From Galactobacter caseinivorans (GTDB taxonomy: Bacteria > Actinomycetota > Actinomycetes > Actinomycetales > Micrococcaceae): 64,000 bases of DNA. This document shows positions 43,122-52,074 of this stretch, in pieces. The first letter of the stretch is position 1; each line of letters opens with the position of its first letter. Made by a program: the position numbers and the translations under genes. The notes beneath the pieces were generated by a model. The model saw nothing but the letters and a program-made list of their open reading frames with translations, was not told the origin of the DNA and did no database searches. Location of the stretch: contig NZ_QQXL01000001.1 of assembly GCF_003640665.1 (NCBI RefSeq), forward strand, positions 124,001-188,000. The letters are read 5' to 3'.

Positions 43122-44300
43122 TCAGAAGCGAGGCGCGCGTTCCTTGACCACCAGCGAGTGATTCTCGTGGTCGTAGTGGGCCACGTCCATGCCCTGGATC
43201 CAGACGCGCTCGGCCCGCTGCATCACATCCAACGGGTCCCCGCTCCACAGCACCACATCCGCCTGCTTGCCCGGCGTCAGCGAGCCCAGCTTGTCTTCCA
43301 GGCCAAGCACCTTGGCTGGGTTCAGGGTCACTGCACGCAGGGCGGTCTCGCGATCCAGCCCCTCCTTCACGGCAAAGGTGGCCTGGTGAATCAGGAAGTT
43401 AATGGGGATGACGGGGTGATCGGTGATGAGGCTAATCTCCACGCCGGCGCGGGCCAGCTTGCCCGGGTTGGCGATGGAGCGCCCGCGCAGCTCCGGCTTG
43501 GACTTGGTGGTGAGCAGCGGGCCAATCAGGACCGGAATCTCGCGCTCGGCCAGCACGTCCGCCAGCAGGTGGGCCTCCGTGCCGTGGTCAATGACCAGGC
43601 GGTAGCCAAACTCGTCCGCCAGGCGCATGGCCGTGGCGATGTCATCCGCGCGGTGGCAGTGCTGGCGCCACGGAATCTCGCGATCAAGCACGGCAGCGAG
43701 GGCCTCCAGCTTGACGTCGCGGCCCGGGCGCCCCTCGTCGATCCAGTTCTGGGCCTCCGCGAAAGCGGCACGGATCACCATGGCGGTGCCTAGGCGGGTG
43801 GAGGGGGTCTTGTCCTTGCCGCCAAAGACCTTCTTGGGGTTCTCCCCCAGCGCTGATTTCACGCCCGACGGCGCGCGGAGCAGCATGCTGTCAACCCACC
43901 TTCCGTGGGTGTGAAGCGCCGCCGCCTGGCCGCCGATCGGGTTGGCGGAGCCGGGGTTCACGTTCACCGTGGTGATGCCGCCGCCCAAGGCCTCGTTGAA
44001 GCCGGGGTCAAAGGGGTTGATGGCATCCAGGGCGCGCACGCCGGCCGTCACGGGATCGGTGCGCTCATTGGTGTCATCCTCGCTGGGGGCCTCTCCCTCC
44101 TCGTGGGTGCCAAGGTGCACATGGGCGTCCACCAGGCCCGGGAGCAGCCAGCCGCCCTTCGCGTCCAGGACCTCTGCTCCCTGGGGGAGCGCAAGGTCCG
44201 GGCCAAGGGCCTGGATCTTGCCGTCAGAGATCAGGAGCGTGCCGTCAAACTCGGGGGCATCGATGGGGACCACGTGGGCGTTGGTGATGGCGAGGGTCAT
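43122..44300 (-). CDS. Amidohydrolase (imidazolonepropionase-like)
   Basis: 392 residues. N-terminal beta domain, then DAHVHLGTH (first metal pair), WRQHCHRADD and LVIDHGTEAH (further metal histidines), and ISLITDHPVIP with the catalytic Asp. The C-terminus LGSLTPGKQADVVLWSGDPLD is the amidohydrolase signature. It hydrolyses an amide or similar bond in the cytoplasm; the substrate is unknown. ATG 44300 follows GAAGGA. Confidence 0.88.
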   Translation of the reverse strand: MTLAITNAHVVPIDAPEFDGTLLISDGKIQALGPDLALPQGAEVLDAKGGWLLPGLVDAHVHLGTHEEGEAPSEDDTNERTDPVTAGVRALDAINPFDPGFNEALGGGITTVNVNPGSANPIGGQAAALHTHGRWVDSMLLRAPSGVKSALGENPKKVFGGKDKTPSTRLGTAMVIRAAFAEAQNWIDEGRPGRDVKLEALAAVLDREIPWRQHCHRADDIATAMRLADEFGYRLVIDHGTEAHLLADVLAEREIPVLIGPLLTTKSKPELRGRSIANPGKLARAGVEISLITDHPVIPINFLIHQATFAVKEGLDRETALRAVTLNPAKVLGLEDKLGSLTPGKQADVVLWSGDPLDVMQRAERVWIQGMDVAHYDHENHSLVVKERAPRF

Positions 44301-44422
44301 GGGAATCCTTCGTTGAGGGGGCGGGGAATTCGCACTGGAGCCAGTGAAGTGGCTCACTCCCACGCTACCTGCGCCGAAGGTGACGTCTCTCACCGGACTC
44401 CCCGTCAACCGGCCCAAGCGGC

Positions 44423-44619
44423 TAGAGTGGGGGGACGCCGTTATCCGGCTTTCCCTCGTGTGTCATCGATTGAAGATGACTGTTGGTGTGTGCGCTTGTG
44501 TGAGCGCGTGTTGTCGTGGAGGGATTGCGCCGGTCACGGGCCAACCGTACCCGTGTCAAGGTGGTTCCCCACGAGGACCTCTCTTGCGCATGCCTACGTC
44601 CCCCACAGAGGAGAACCGC
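44423..44619 (+). promoter_or_regulatory. Promoter and long 5' leader of the DEAD-box gene
   Basis: TAGAGT at 44423-44428 is a good -10 box, which would place the mRNA start near 44435 and give a leader of about 185 nt. The leader includes a small hairpin (GTCATC with GATGAC, about 44461-44479) and GT-rich stretches. Long leaders are usual for cold-induced DEAD-box genes. Confidence 0.45.
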
Positions 44620-46845
44620 GTGACTACCAGCACGTCTGAAAACTTTGATCCCACCACCGAGGCCGTCGCCCCGGAAGCCGCCGCCAACGTCGAGCAGGCT
44701 GAAACCAAGACCGTGAAGACCGAGGCCGCGCAGGCCCCCGTCCAGGCCGAGACCCCGGCCACTGAGGCCGCCCCCGAGAAGGCCGAAGAGCCCACGGGCC
44801 CTACCTTCGCCGATTTGGGCCTTGACGCCCGCCTCCTGGCCGCCGTGACCGACTTGGGCTACGAGCGTCCCTCTCCCATCCAGGCCGCCACCATCCCGCT
44901 GCTGCTTGAGGGCCGCGACGTGGTGGGCCTGGCCCAGACCGGTACCGGCAAGACCGCCGCGTTTGCCGTCCCCGCGCTCTCTCGCATCGCCGAGCTCAAC
45001 GACGTCAACGGCAAGCCCAGCATCCCGCAGGTGCTGGTCCTGGCCCCGACCCGCGAGCTGGCCCTGCAGGTCGCGGAGGCCTTCAGCAGCTACGCCAAGT
45101 ACGTTGATCAGCTCAGCATCCTCCCCATCTACGGCGGCTCGCCCTACGGCCCCCAGCTCTCCGCGCTGCGTCGCGGCGTGCAGGTTGTTGTGGGCACCCC
45201 CGGCCGCGTGATTGATCACCTGGACCGCGGCGCGCTTGACCTCTCCGGCCTGCAGTACCTGGTCCTGGATGAGGCAGACGAGATGCTGCGCATGGGCTTC
45301 GCCGAAGAGGTGGACCACATCCTTGAGTCCACCCCCGCGGACAAGCAGGTTGCACTGTTCTCTGCCACTATGCCGCGCCAGATCCGCCGCATCGCCGAGA
45401 AGTACCTGCGCAACCCGGAGCAGGTCTCCGTGGATGCCGTCTCCAGCGCCGGCGTGAACATTCGCCAGCGTTACCTGCAGGTTATGCACTCCCACAAGCT
45501 GGACGTCATGGCGCGCATCCTTGAGACCGAGGATCACGACGGCATCATCGCCTTCGTCCGCACCAAGGTCGCCGCAGAGGACGTTGCCTCCAAGCTGAAG
45601 GCCCGCGGCTTCCGCGCCGTCGCCATCCACGGTGACATTGCCCAGCAGCAGCGCGAGCGCACGGTGGAAAACCTGCGCGAAGGCCAGATCGACATCCTGG
45701 TCGCCACCGACGTGGCCGCTCGTGGCCTGGACGTGGAGCGCATCAGCCACGTCTTCAACTACGACGTCCCCCACGACACCGAGTCCTACGTGCACCGCAT
45801 CGGCCGCACCGGCCGCGCCGGTCGCCAGGGCGACGCCGTCCTCTTCATCACCCCGCGTGAGCGCTTCCTGCTCAAGCACATCGAGAAGGCCACGGGCAAC
45901 GCCGTCACCGAGGTGCCGATTCCCGGCATCGAGGCCGTCAACAAGTCCCGCCTTGGCCGCCTGGCCGCCAAGGTCACCAAGGCCCGTTCCTCCAAGGACA
46001 TCTCGCAGTACCGCGAGCTCGTGACCGATTACCTGGCCGAGCACGATGTTGACCCCATCGAGGTCGCCGCGGCGTTTGCCCACCTGGCTCAGGGCGGTCG
46101 CCCGCTGTTGACTGAGGAAATCGCTGTGGCACCGCTGGCCAAGCAGGCCCGCGCAGGCAAGCGCACCCGCGACGCCTTTGCCTCCCGCGGCCCCAGCAAG
46201 CCGCTGGGCGCAGGAAACGCCACCTACCGCATCTCCGTTGGACACCAGCAGCGCGTGCTGCCCGGCTCCATCGTTGGCGCTCTCGCCAATGAGGGTGGAA
46301 TGCACTCCGGTGACATCGGTTCCATCGACATCCGTGCGGATCACTCGCTGATCGAGCTGCCCGCCAAGCTGTCCCCGGACACCCTGGCCAAGCTCTCCAG
46401 CACCCGCATCGGTGGGCGCCTGATCAACCTGGAGCCGGATACGGGCCGTCGCCCCTCCGATTCCTCTGACGAGGGCGATCGCCGTGCGCCGCGCCGCGAC
46501 AACCGTGGCGATGACCGTCGCGGGGATAACCGTCGCGACAAGTTCGCCGGCCGTGGCGAGCGTCGCGACGATCGTCGTGGCAGCTACGAGCGTCCCGAGC
46601 GCAACGACCGTGGCGGCGAGCGTGGTGGCTACGCCCGCCCCGAGCGCGGCGCGTCGGAGCAGCGCGATGATCGCCAGGGCTACGGCCGCAACGATCGTCG
46701 TGAGGCCCCGCGTGATGCAGATCGCACTTCTCGTCGCGAATCTGATGGTGATCGCGGCGGAAAGGGTGGTTTCCGCAGCGGCGGAAATTCCCGGAATGAC
46801 GGCGGTTTCCAGGGCGGTTACAAGTCCCGCAAGCCCCGTCACTAA
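44620..46845 (+). CDS. DEAD-box RNA helicase, DeaD/CsdA type
   Basis: 741 residues. After an acidic N-terminus of about 60 residues come the Q motif, AQTGTGKT (motif I), PTRELALQ (Ia), DEAD (II), SAT (III), ARGLDVERISHV (V) and HRIGRTGRAG (VI). Next is a DbpA-type RNA-binding domain (YRISVGHQQRVLPGSIVGALANEGG) and a tail of about 130 residues rich in Arg, Gly, Asp and Asn. It unwinds RNA in ribosome assembly and mRNA decay, often under cold stress. GTG 44620 is chosen for its GAGGAG site. Confidence 0.93.
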   Translation: MTTSTSENFDPTTEAVAPEAAANVEQAETKTVKTEAAQAPVQAETPATEAAPEKAEEPTGPTFADLGLDARLLAAVTDLGYERPSPIQAATIPLLLEGRDVVGLAQTGTGKTAAFAVPALSRIAELNDVNGKPSIPQVLVLAPTRELALQVAEAFSSYAKYVDQLSILPIYGGSPYGPQLSALRRGVQVVVGTPGRVIDHLDRGALDLSGLQYLVLDEADEMLRMGFAEEVDHILESTPADKQVALFSATMPRQIRRIAEKYLRNPEQVSVDAVSSAGVNIRQRYLQVMHSHKLDVMARILETEDHDGIIAFVRTKVAAEDVASKLKARGFRAVAIHGDIAQQQRERTVENLREGQIDILVATDVAARGLDVERISHVFNYDVPHDTESYVHRIGRTGRAGRQGDAVLFITPRERFLLKHIEKATGNAVTEVPIPGIEAVNKSRLGRLAAKVTKARSSKDISQYRELVTDYLAEHDVDPIEVAAAFAHLAQGGRPLLTEEIAVAPLAKQARAGKRTRDAFASRGPSKPLGAGNATYRISVGHQQRVLPGSIVGALANEGGMHSGDIGSIDIRADHSLIELPAKLSPDTLAKLSSTRIGGRLINLEPDTGRRPSDSSDEGDRRAPRRDNRGDDRRGDNRRDKFAGRGERRDDRRGSYERPERNDRGGERGGYARPERGASEQRDDRQGYGRNDRREAPRDADRTSRRESDGDRGGKGGFRSGGNSRNDGGFQGGYKSRKPRH

Positions 46846-46912
46846 GACTTCGAAACCGGGGGTTTCCCTCGATTTCGTCTGGCGCTGACGGGCTGGTAAG
46901 CTCGTCTGCGTT

Positions 46913-46984
46913 GCCCCCCTAGCTCAGTGGTAGAGCGCAGTCTTGGTAAGACTGAGGTCACGGGATCGATTCCCGTGGGGGGCT
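46913..46984 (+). tRNA. tRNA-Thr (GGT)
   Basis: 72 nt, no CCA encoded. Acceptor GCCCCCC pairs with GGGGGGC; anticodon loop TTGGTAA gives GGT; T-loop GATCGATTC. tRNA-Met follows 58 bp later. Confidence 0.95.
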
Positions 46985-46986
46985 CT

Positions 46987-47040
46987 GAATGGAGAGCCGC
47001 TCCGACCCGCTTTTGCGGAGCGGAGCGGCTCACTTCATTC
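46987..47040 (+). terminator. Hairpin between tRNA-Thr and tRNA-Met
   Basis: Stem GAGCCGCTCCG (46994-47004) with CGGAGCGGCTC (47021-47031), extended by GAATG with CATTC. No T-tract; it could aid 3' processing or termination. Confidence 0.5.
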
Positions 47041-47042
47041 GT

Positions 47043-47119
47043 GGCGGTGTAGCTCAGCTGGTTAGAGCGCACGACTCATAATCGTGAGGTCCCGGGATCG
47101 AGTCCCGGCACCGCTACCA
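47043..47119 (+). tRNA. tRNA-Met (CAT), elongator type
   Basis: 77 nt with encoded CCA. Acceptor GGCGGTG pairs with CACCGCT (G1-U72 wobble), A73. Anticodon CAT in the loop CTCATAA. It lacks the initiator C1-A72 mismatch and GGG anticodon stem. tRNA-Ile2 with lysidine is excluded only by similarity to actinobacterial elongator Met tRNAs. Confidence 0.92.
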
Positions 47120-47126
47120 AGGAAAG

Positions 47127-47148
47127 GCCCCGGGCAACCGGGGCTTTT
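47127..47148 (+). terminator. Terminator of tRNA-Met
   Basis: GCCCCGG-gcaa-CCGGGGC followed by TTTT. Confidence 0.85.
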
Positions 47149-47331
47149 CGCATTTCCTAGGCCACTCTGCGGCGGCTGTGGCGTGAGCCCTGACGTTAGC
47201 CCTGGCCTGGCCGACGCCGCCCACCGTGCGCCGTGGGGCGTAGTGCCACTTTCCACCGGGTTTTGGCCGTGCGCCCGAGTATTTGCCGTCCTTGCGGCGA
47301 AAAGCCGGTGGAGATCCGGGCCGCCATCCGC

Positions 47332-47398
47332 GGATTCCCCGAGATTTCATGGATCCCCCGTCGAGTGGGCGGGGGATCCACGCAAACCCGGGGGATCG
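47332..47398. repeat. 19-bp-phased inverted repeat array, type B copy 1
   Basis: Forward 9-mers GGATTCCCC (47332) and GGATCCCCC (47351), centre GTCGAGTGGGC, inverse GGGGGATCC (47371) and GGGGGATCG (47390). All steps are 19 bp. The spacer before the inner unit ends TTTCAT as in type A. It overlaps the 3' end of a frameshifted HTH gene. Confidence 0.93.
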
Positions 47399-48140
47399 AC
47401 GTTCGAGGCGTCCTGCGCGCCGCTGCGCAGCAGCGTCCCGGAGCCGAGGTAGACGCTGTTCTGCACTAAGGCGTAGGGGTCCAAGCCTGCAGTCGGATCG
47501 GCCCAGCAGTTACGGCCAAGCTGACGCGGATAGCTGATCCAGCCGCCGACTTCGCTGCCGGGGATGAGCAGCCCGCGGACCTTGCGGGTGCGCAGGTTGA
47601 CCGCGCGGAAGATAGGAGGCTCGGTCCCCGGCGCGGAAGGTGTCGGCGAGCATTCCGGTCGGGTGGTTGGGCTCGGACGAGATCGTGAGCAGCTTGCCGA
47701 CCTGCATCAGCTCCGGCTCCTCCAGCGCACCCCAGCTCACGCGGCCAGCTCCGGCGCCAGGAGGGCCTGCGTGGGTGACTGGCACCCGAGGCTAAGAACG
47801 CCTCGTAGTCGGTCAGCAGGGCCGTTTTCTGGGCCTCCGACAGGCTGCTGTTAGCCAGGACGGAAGCGACGACGTTAGGGGTGCGCTGCAGAACGGAGTC
47901 CAAGCCCAGGGTGCGCAGCGCGGCCGCGGTGACAGCGGCGGGGGAGAAGCGCAGGGCAGCGGGCAGAGCGTGGACTGTGCTCGGCGAGAGCAGCTCCGCG
48001 GGGGACTTGGTCAGGCGCTGGATGTTGCTGTGGGAGATGGGGTGGCCGGCCGCAGTGGCGAGCTCAGCGACCCGGCGCAGCCTCAGCTTCTGGGTGTCGA
48101 TGGCGTCCCGGATCAGGTCGCCCAGGGGATTGATGGACAT
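47347..48140 (-). pseudogene. Frameshifted HTH-domain protein gene
   Basis: The first about 120 codons (MSINPLGDLIRDAIDTQ..., then HPISHSNIQRLTKSP) read as an HTH protein like those of the XRE class. Near 47780 the frame changes: the continuation ALEEPELMQVGKLLTISSE is in another frame, and a third frame carries VNLRTRKVRGLLIPGSEVGG to a stop at 47347-47349 within the type B array. At least two frameshifts, so the protein is not made whole. The original role may have been regulation within a mobile element. Confidence 0.75.
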
Positions 48141-48802
48141 GGCACTCGCTCCGCTCTCAGTGGTGATCGGTCATGCCCAGGTGGTCGGGGCGTTTATGTG
48201 AACTCAGCTCGGAGTGGGCGACAGCTTGGGCTGGACGAGCCCCGGTCGGAGTTCCAGAAGAACGCCATTCGGGATGCCCCCCGTTGTGCCTCGGGGTGAC
48301 GGGGCGTAGCGCAAGGAGAAGGAGAGACGAAGTCTCATTCTTCGACTTCGTGACTCGCTCACGACCGTCGGCTCTGGCTTCGCCCCGCCGACGATCGAGG
48401 CTCGTCGGGGCAGTGAGATGGGATGGCGATGATGCGACGTTTGCGAGTAACGCGGAGTAGGCAAGGAACTACGTCTAGTGACGGCCCATGAGTGCATAAC
48501 CAGCCACCACGAGTCACGCGCGGACGAAGAGGGAGGTTCGGCGTCTAGCCCACAGGGTCCGCGATGACGGCCTCGAGGGTAATCCGGGTGAATGGGCTAT
48601 CTGAGGTCAAACGGAGCCGCAGGTGAGGTGGTGGATCGGCGGTGAGTGCGTAATTGGCTGGAGGAGCCGACCAGAACGACGAGCGTGCACTGAAGCACCA
48701 CGCGGCGCCGGTGCGCATCGGCAACGGTCTGCTCAGCAACGTGTCGTCCCAAGTGATCCGCAGGGTCGCTGTGGGCGTCCTGACCAAGTGCCAGGTCAAC
48801 TA
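48141..48802. other. Intergenic/degenerate region
   Basis: 662 bp. No credible gene. A hairpin CGAAGTC/GACTTCG lies at 48328-48350. 48545-48799 on the minus strand is open and ends in HLRLRLTSDSPFTRITLEAVIADPVG-like sequence that could be the last part of a lost gene, but I cannot place it. Confidence 0.4.
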
Positions 48803-49108
48803 GGCGACAACGCCGCAATGGAATCCTTCTGGGCACTGCAGCAAAAGAACGTCCTCAACCGGCAAACCTGGGCCACTCGCCAAGACCTGCTCCTGGCGAT
48901 CGTGACCTGGATCGAACGCACCTACCACCGCCGCCGCGCCCAAGACCGGCTCGGCGGCTTGACCCCCATCGAATACGAGAGCAAACTCGACACCACCCAG
49001 GCCCTCGCGGCCTCAACCGAAGTTGTCACCAACTCCTACACCAGTCCCCTCAGTGGTAGCGGGTGTGCTGGCCATTGTGGCCGGTGCTATCACCTACTGT
49101 TCGCGTGA
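48803..49108 (+). pseudogene. IS3-family transposase, 3' fragment
   Basis: The frame begins abruptly at GDNAAMESFW, where the glutamate is the third residue of the DDE catalytic triad, and continues LQQKNVLNRQTWATRQDLLLAIVTWIERTYHRRRAQDRLGGLTP, the typical end of IS3/IS150-type OrfB. The two catalytic aspartates and all upstream sequence are missing. The frame reads on to a stop at 49106 past the normal end. No terminal inverted repeats were found. Confidence 0.85.
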
Positions 49109-49216
49109 TGGAAATGGAGTTGTGCTCCGCATTCTTTGGACAGGTACTCCGTATTGCACGGGACCGTAAGGTAAAATGTTCATGGCAAACCTATTCACGC
49201 CTTAGGAGGTATAGTG

Positions 49217-49408
49217 ATGAAATTTGGATTGCTAATGGCAACAGGTGCTCTTCTCGTTGGAGTGCTTGCTATTTGGGGAATATTCCTAGTTTTCTCTGGC
49301 GACCCGGTGGTGGCGCGCAGCGGGCAGGCCCTCATACTGGTTGGCGTTGGAGTCGGGTTTTTGACTCTGGCGTTGCGAGCTATACAAAGGCGTAGATCGC
49401 TCAAATGA
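49217..49408 (+). CDS. Small two-helix membrane protein
   Basis: 63 residues, MKFGLLMATGALLVGVLAIWG start, two hydrophobic helices and a basic RRRS end. ATG 49217 lies seven bases after a strong AGGAGG site; GTG 49214 is closer. The composition is far more A+T-rich than the core genes. It lies in the accessory island. Family unknown. Confidence 0.65.
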   Translation: MKFGLLMATGALLVGVLAIWGIFLVFSGDPVVARSGQALILVGVGVGFLTLALRAIQRRRSLK

Positions 49409-49463
49409 GCTTGCTGGCGTGGCCCCGTTTTCCTTGATGGGAAACGGGGCTTCGCTCTGCCAC

Positions 49464-49865
49464 TCACGCGTGTAGCAAGCGGCCTCGGTTGCCGGCCACG
49501 TGTTGAGTTACGGTCTTTAATGGCTTGGTTTGCATCACGGGCACCGGCCCGCGTTGATTCGGAACAGCGTGTGGCCGACTTTCGCGTAGACGACCTTGCA
49601 GACCGCCGCTTTCGGCGCGGGCTGCAATGAGCGCCTGAATGGTCTGTGCGGAGGTGTTGGCATTGACGGCGTGCACGAGGGCCACGAGGACGCCGATCTT
49701 GGTCATCGCAAGGGCGGTCCGAAGCTCCTCACTGCCGACTAGCTCGCCGGTCTCAATGGCGGTCGTGATCTCTTCGAGGGTCTCGTTGGCGGAGGCCAGG
49801 GACCGCTCAATGGGCTTAGCCATCTCTTGGGCGTTGGCGATGATGCATTTCGTGTCGAGAGACAA
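49464..49865 (-). CDS. Hypothetical soluble helical protein
   Basis: 133 residues. The N-terminal 85 residues are helical and acidic (AKPIERSLASANETLEEITTAIETGELVGSEELRTALAMTKIG), followed by a basic, Pro-rich C-terminus (RESRPHAVPNQRGPVPV). Start TTG 49865 follows GAAAGGAA by five bases. It is next to the lipoprotein gene on the same strand with a 29-bp gap, so the two may be co-transcribed. Family unknown; phage origin plausible from context. Confidence 0.6.
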   Translation of the reverse strand: MSLDTKCIIANAQEMAKPIERSLASANETLEEITTAIETGELVGSEELRTALAMTKIGVLVALVHAVNANTSAQTIQALIAARAESGGLQGRLRESRPHAVPNQRGPVPVMQTKPLKTVTQHVAGNRGRLLHA

Positions 49866-49894
49866 GGACGTTCCTTTCGTTGGGCTGGCGAGAG

Positions 49895-50296
49895 CTAGTT
49901 GCCGCTGGTGTTTTCGAACTGGGGGAGGATCTGGGTCGGCTTGAACGTGACCTTGTAGAAGTCCGTGGAGACGTTCTTGCCCTCGATCTGCTCCACGAAG
50001 TAGGTGGTGTTGTCAGAGTGGCCCAAGAAGTGCTTCTTAAACTCGTCGGCACCGGTCTTGCAAGTGACCTCGAGCTGGTTCTCGGCGGTGTCGGCCTGGA
50101 TCGCACACAGCCCCTGAATCTCCAGGAGGTACTTGTCTGTGATGCCGTTGAAGAACGCGACCCGGCGGGCGACCTTGAAGTTGTCGGAGTCCTTGGAAAG
50201 GTTTTCTGAGGCAACGTCTGCGTCGTTGGCGCAGGCCGTCAGGGCGAGGGTGCAGGCTAGGAGTATGGCGGCGGCTGCCGCGAGGTGCTTTTTCAC
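49895..50296 (-). CDS. Phage-type small lipoprotein
   Basis: 133 residues with a signal peptide and lipobox LTAC (Cys 22). The mature part (SENLSKDSDNFKVARRVAFF, NGITDKYLLEIQGLCAI, LEVTCKTGADEFKKHFLGHSDN, YFVEQIEGKNVSTDFYKVTF) resembles the beta-sandwich lipoproteins of actinobacterial phages, which are thought to act at the surface of lysogens. I give this from memory of the family. GTG 50296 lies downstream of a terminator on the same strand. Confidence 0.7.
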   Translation of the reverse strand: MKKHLAAAAAILLACTLALTACANDADVASENLSKDSDNFKVARRVAFFNGITDKYLLEIQGLCAIQADTAENQLEVTCKTGADEFKKHFLGHSDNTTYFVEQIEGKNVSTDFYKVTFKPTQILPQFENTSGN

Positions 50297-50319
50297 GCGG
50301 GTCCTTACCTTTTGGGCAT

Positions 50320-50349
50320 AAAAAAGGCCGCCCTGGTGTGGAGCGGCCT
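50320..50349 (-). terminator. Minus-strand terminator upstream of the lipoprotein gene
   Basis: On the minus strand AGGCCGC and GCGGCCT arms are followed by TTTTTT. It lies before the lipoprotein start, so it ends an incoming transcript or attenuates the lipoprotein mRNA. Confidence 0.65.
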
Positions 50350-50525
50350 GACGAAAATCGGGTGGGGGAGGGGTGGCGACGTGCGCTTGTACCAAAGTTG
50401 ACATGTGTGGAGGAGTGGAACTGAGCCAACGATTTTGACAACGATTGTGCAACACCGGTTGTGGCGATGCCCGATTAGCCGTTAACTTTTGACGCGAAAG
50501 CAGACTCTTCGAGGGCGGGGAAATA

Positions 50526-51221
50526 ATGAAACTTTGCGGCCGCAAAGTAGCTGCAGGAGTTGTTGGCGCGCTCATGTTCGGAGTGCTGGCGTTGTCGGCG
50601 GGCTCCGCTAACGCGGCTATGCCGCCGGCCTCGTACAAGACGGAGCGCATCGAGTTTAAGGTTCGGGAGCGATTGCCGAATGGCAAATGGCGTAGCACTC
50701 CCGTGAGGACCGGGTTCTATGACAACGTGTCGCAAAAGGGTTGGGGGCAGGACAAGGCAGAGCATAGGCATAACATCAAGACCCAGGCATCGATTCGGTA
50801 CCTCGCCTCGGCGCCCACCATCGTGAAGTCCGGCACCTCATATGCCCACACGGTGTGGAGTAATGAGATTAAGTGCAAGAACGGAAGATGCACGGTCACG
50901 GATGAACGGGAAGTCAGGGGAGTCTTTGTGCGATCAGCGCTGAAGGTGCTCCACGGTGAGACAGTCGGTGGAGAGCTTGGTCTTCAGACCGCGTACTGCC
51001 TGAACCCTGACAAGGCCCTCCGGTGCCCCGACTGGGTCGACGTTGGCCTCGGCAAGGCTTGGTCTGCGGTGTCAGGAACTGTCGGGTTCGCTGGCAGGTC
51101 GGCTGCGACAACTTCCCTCCCAAGGGATGGGAAGTTGTACACAGCCACGACCGAGCGCATCGGCATCGGCAAGGCCGTCGACGCGGCAGAACTTGACGAA
51201 CTGATCGTCGGGGATGAGTAG
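50526..51221 (+). CDS. Secreted protein of unknown function
   Basis: 231 residues with a signal peptide (positive start, hydrophobic core, cleavage after SANA near residue 30). The mature protein has four cysteines in two close pairs (IKCKNGRCTV, AYCLNPDKALRCPDW), which could form disulfides outside the cell, and a basic N-terminal half. No family recognised. ATG 50526 is the start. The stop overlaps the next start by eight bases. Composition is lower in GC than the core. Confidence 0.7.
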   Translation: MKLCGRKVAAGVVGALMFGVLALSAGSANAAMPPASYKTERIEFKVRERLPNGKWRSTPVRTGFYDNVSQKGWGQDKAEHRHNIKTQASIRYLASAPTIVKSGTSYAHTVWSNEIKCKNGRCTVTDEREVRGVFVRSALKVLHGETVGGELGLQTAYCLNPDKALRCPDWVDVGLGKAWSAVSGTVGFAGRSAATTSLPRDGKLYTATTERIGIGKAVDAAELDELIVGDE

Positions 51222-51603
51222 CGGGTTGGTCACGGAACCCTCCGTGTTTTTTGAATTGACCGCGGGAATCGGGGAGGCGCTGAGGTTCGCGAGCTTCACG
51301 GGATCTGTGCACGCTGTTTCCGTGCTGTTATGGGAGCCACTGATTGTCAGCGTTACTTTCGAGGACGACGGCCTAAGAACGGTTGTGGTGGATGTGGACT
51401 TCTGGGCGGAGGGGACGGTACCGGTCCCTTCCGTTCGGGAACGCGGGTTTGACCTCGGCTTGCAGCAGATCGCTGAACCGGGGGAGTGGAACTCATCGCC
51501 TTCGAGGGAACTACTTGAGGTGCTTGCTTGTCCGGAACAGCCGCGTCTGTTCAGGATTGTTGGAAACGTGGAGGAAACCCTCCGATCCTGTAATAGCGGC
51601 TAG
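51214..51603 (+). CDS. Hypothetical protein coupled to the secreted-protein gene
   Basis: 129 residues, acidic, with beta-strand-like stretches (VSVTFEDDGLRTVVVDVDFWAEGTVPVPS) and no signal peptide or membrane helix. The start overlaps the stop of the secreted protein, so the two are translated together; an inhibitor/immunity or partner role is possible but not shown. A strong hairpin follows. Confidence 0.65.
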   Translation: MSSGLVTEPSVFFELTAGIGEALRFASFTGSVHAVSVLLWEPLIVSVTFEDDGLRTVVVDVDFWAEGTVPVPSVRERGFDLGLQQIAEPGEWNSSPSRELLEVLACPEQPRLFRIVGNVEETLRSCNSG

Positions 51604-51629
51604 CGCCAGGTTCCTGAGCAGTCGAGAGC

Positions 51630-51665
51630 CGAAAGGCTCCCACGATAATTCGTGGGAGCCTTTCG
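51630..51665. terminator. Terminator hairpin after the two-gene unit
   Basis: Perfect 15-nt arms (51630-51644, 51651-51665) around ATAATT. No T-tract follows on the plus strand. Confidence 0.7.
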
Positions 51666-51828
51666 AGCGGACGCTGTGACATCCCCTTGGCGGCCTGATC
51701 GGCGCGATGCCGTCGTGGCGAACTGGCACCCAAGCGTTCGGGGAACCCTCGGGCACACCAGACGACACCCATTTTTTGCCGGACCGCCCCTTCAAAGCCG
51801 ACCAGTCCACGGGCCGATGGCAACCTAG

Positions 51829-52074
51829 TCAGCGCTTCGACAGCGTCAGCCTCGGAGTGCCTCCAATGGGTGGGGCCCCAGCGTGTGCTGGGGCCTCGTC
51901 GGTTTTGTGGATGATGTGGACATCATGGGTGCGGGCGAGGGTTGTGGTGTCGCCGCGGGCGTTGGTGAGGGGGATGGGGTGGTCAAACCACCACCAATCG
52001 CCGTCGCGCGTGGCCGCGATGTCCAACTTGTTGCGCCTCAGCCCACACGCCACCTCGTGCAGCCGCGCCCTCAC
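51829..52074 (-). CDS. Small phage-like hypothetical protein
   Basis: 81 residues, RLHEVACGLRRNKLDIAAT then GDWWWFDHPIPLTNARGD. GTG 52074 overlaps the preceding stop (GTGA), as in compact phage operons. The 3' end contains a hairpin (51874-51895). It is the last gene of a minus-strand set whose other members are broken; this one has no visible defect. Function unknown. Confidence 0.55.
   Translation of the reverse strand: MRARLHEVACGLRRNKLDIAATRDGDWWWFDHPIPLTNARGDTTTLARTHDVHIIHKTDEAPAHAGAPPIGGTPRLTLSKR

Noticed and set aside
48803-49108. Intact IS3 element
   Set aside because: Only the last third of the transposase remains, without the first two catalytic Asp residues or terminal repeats.
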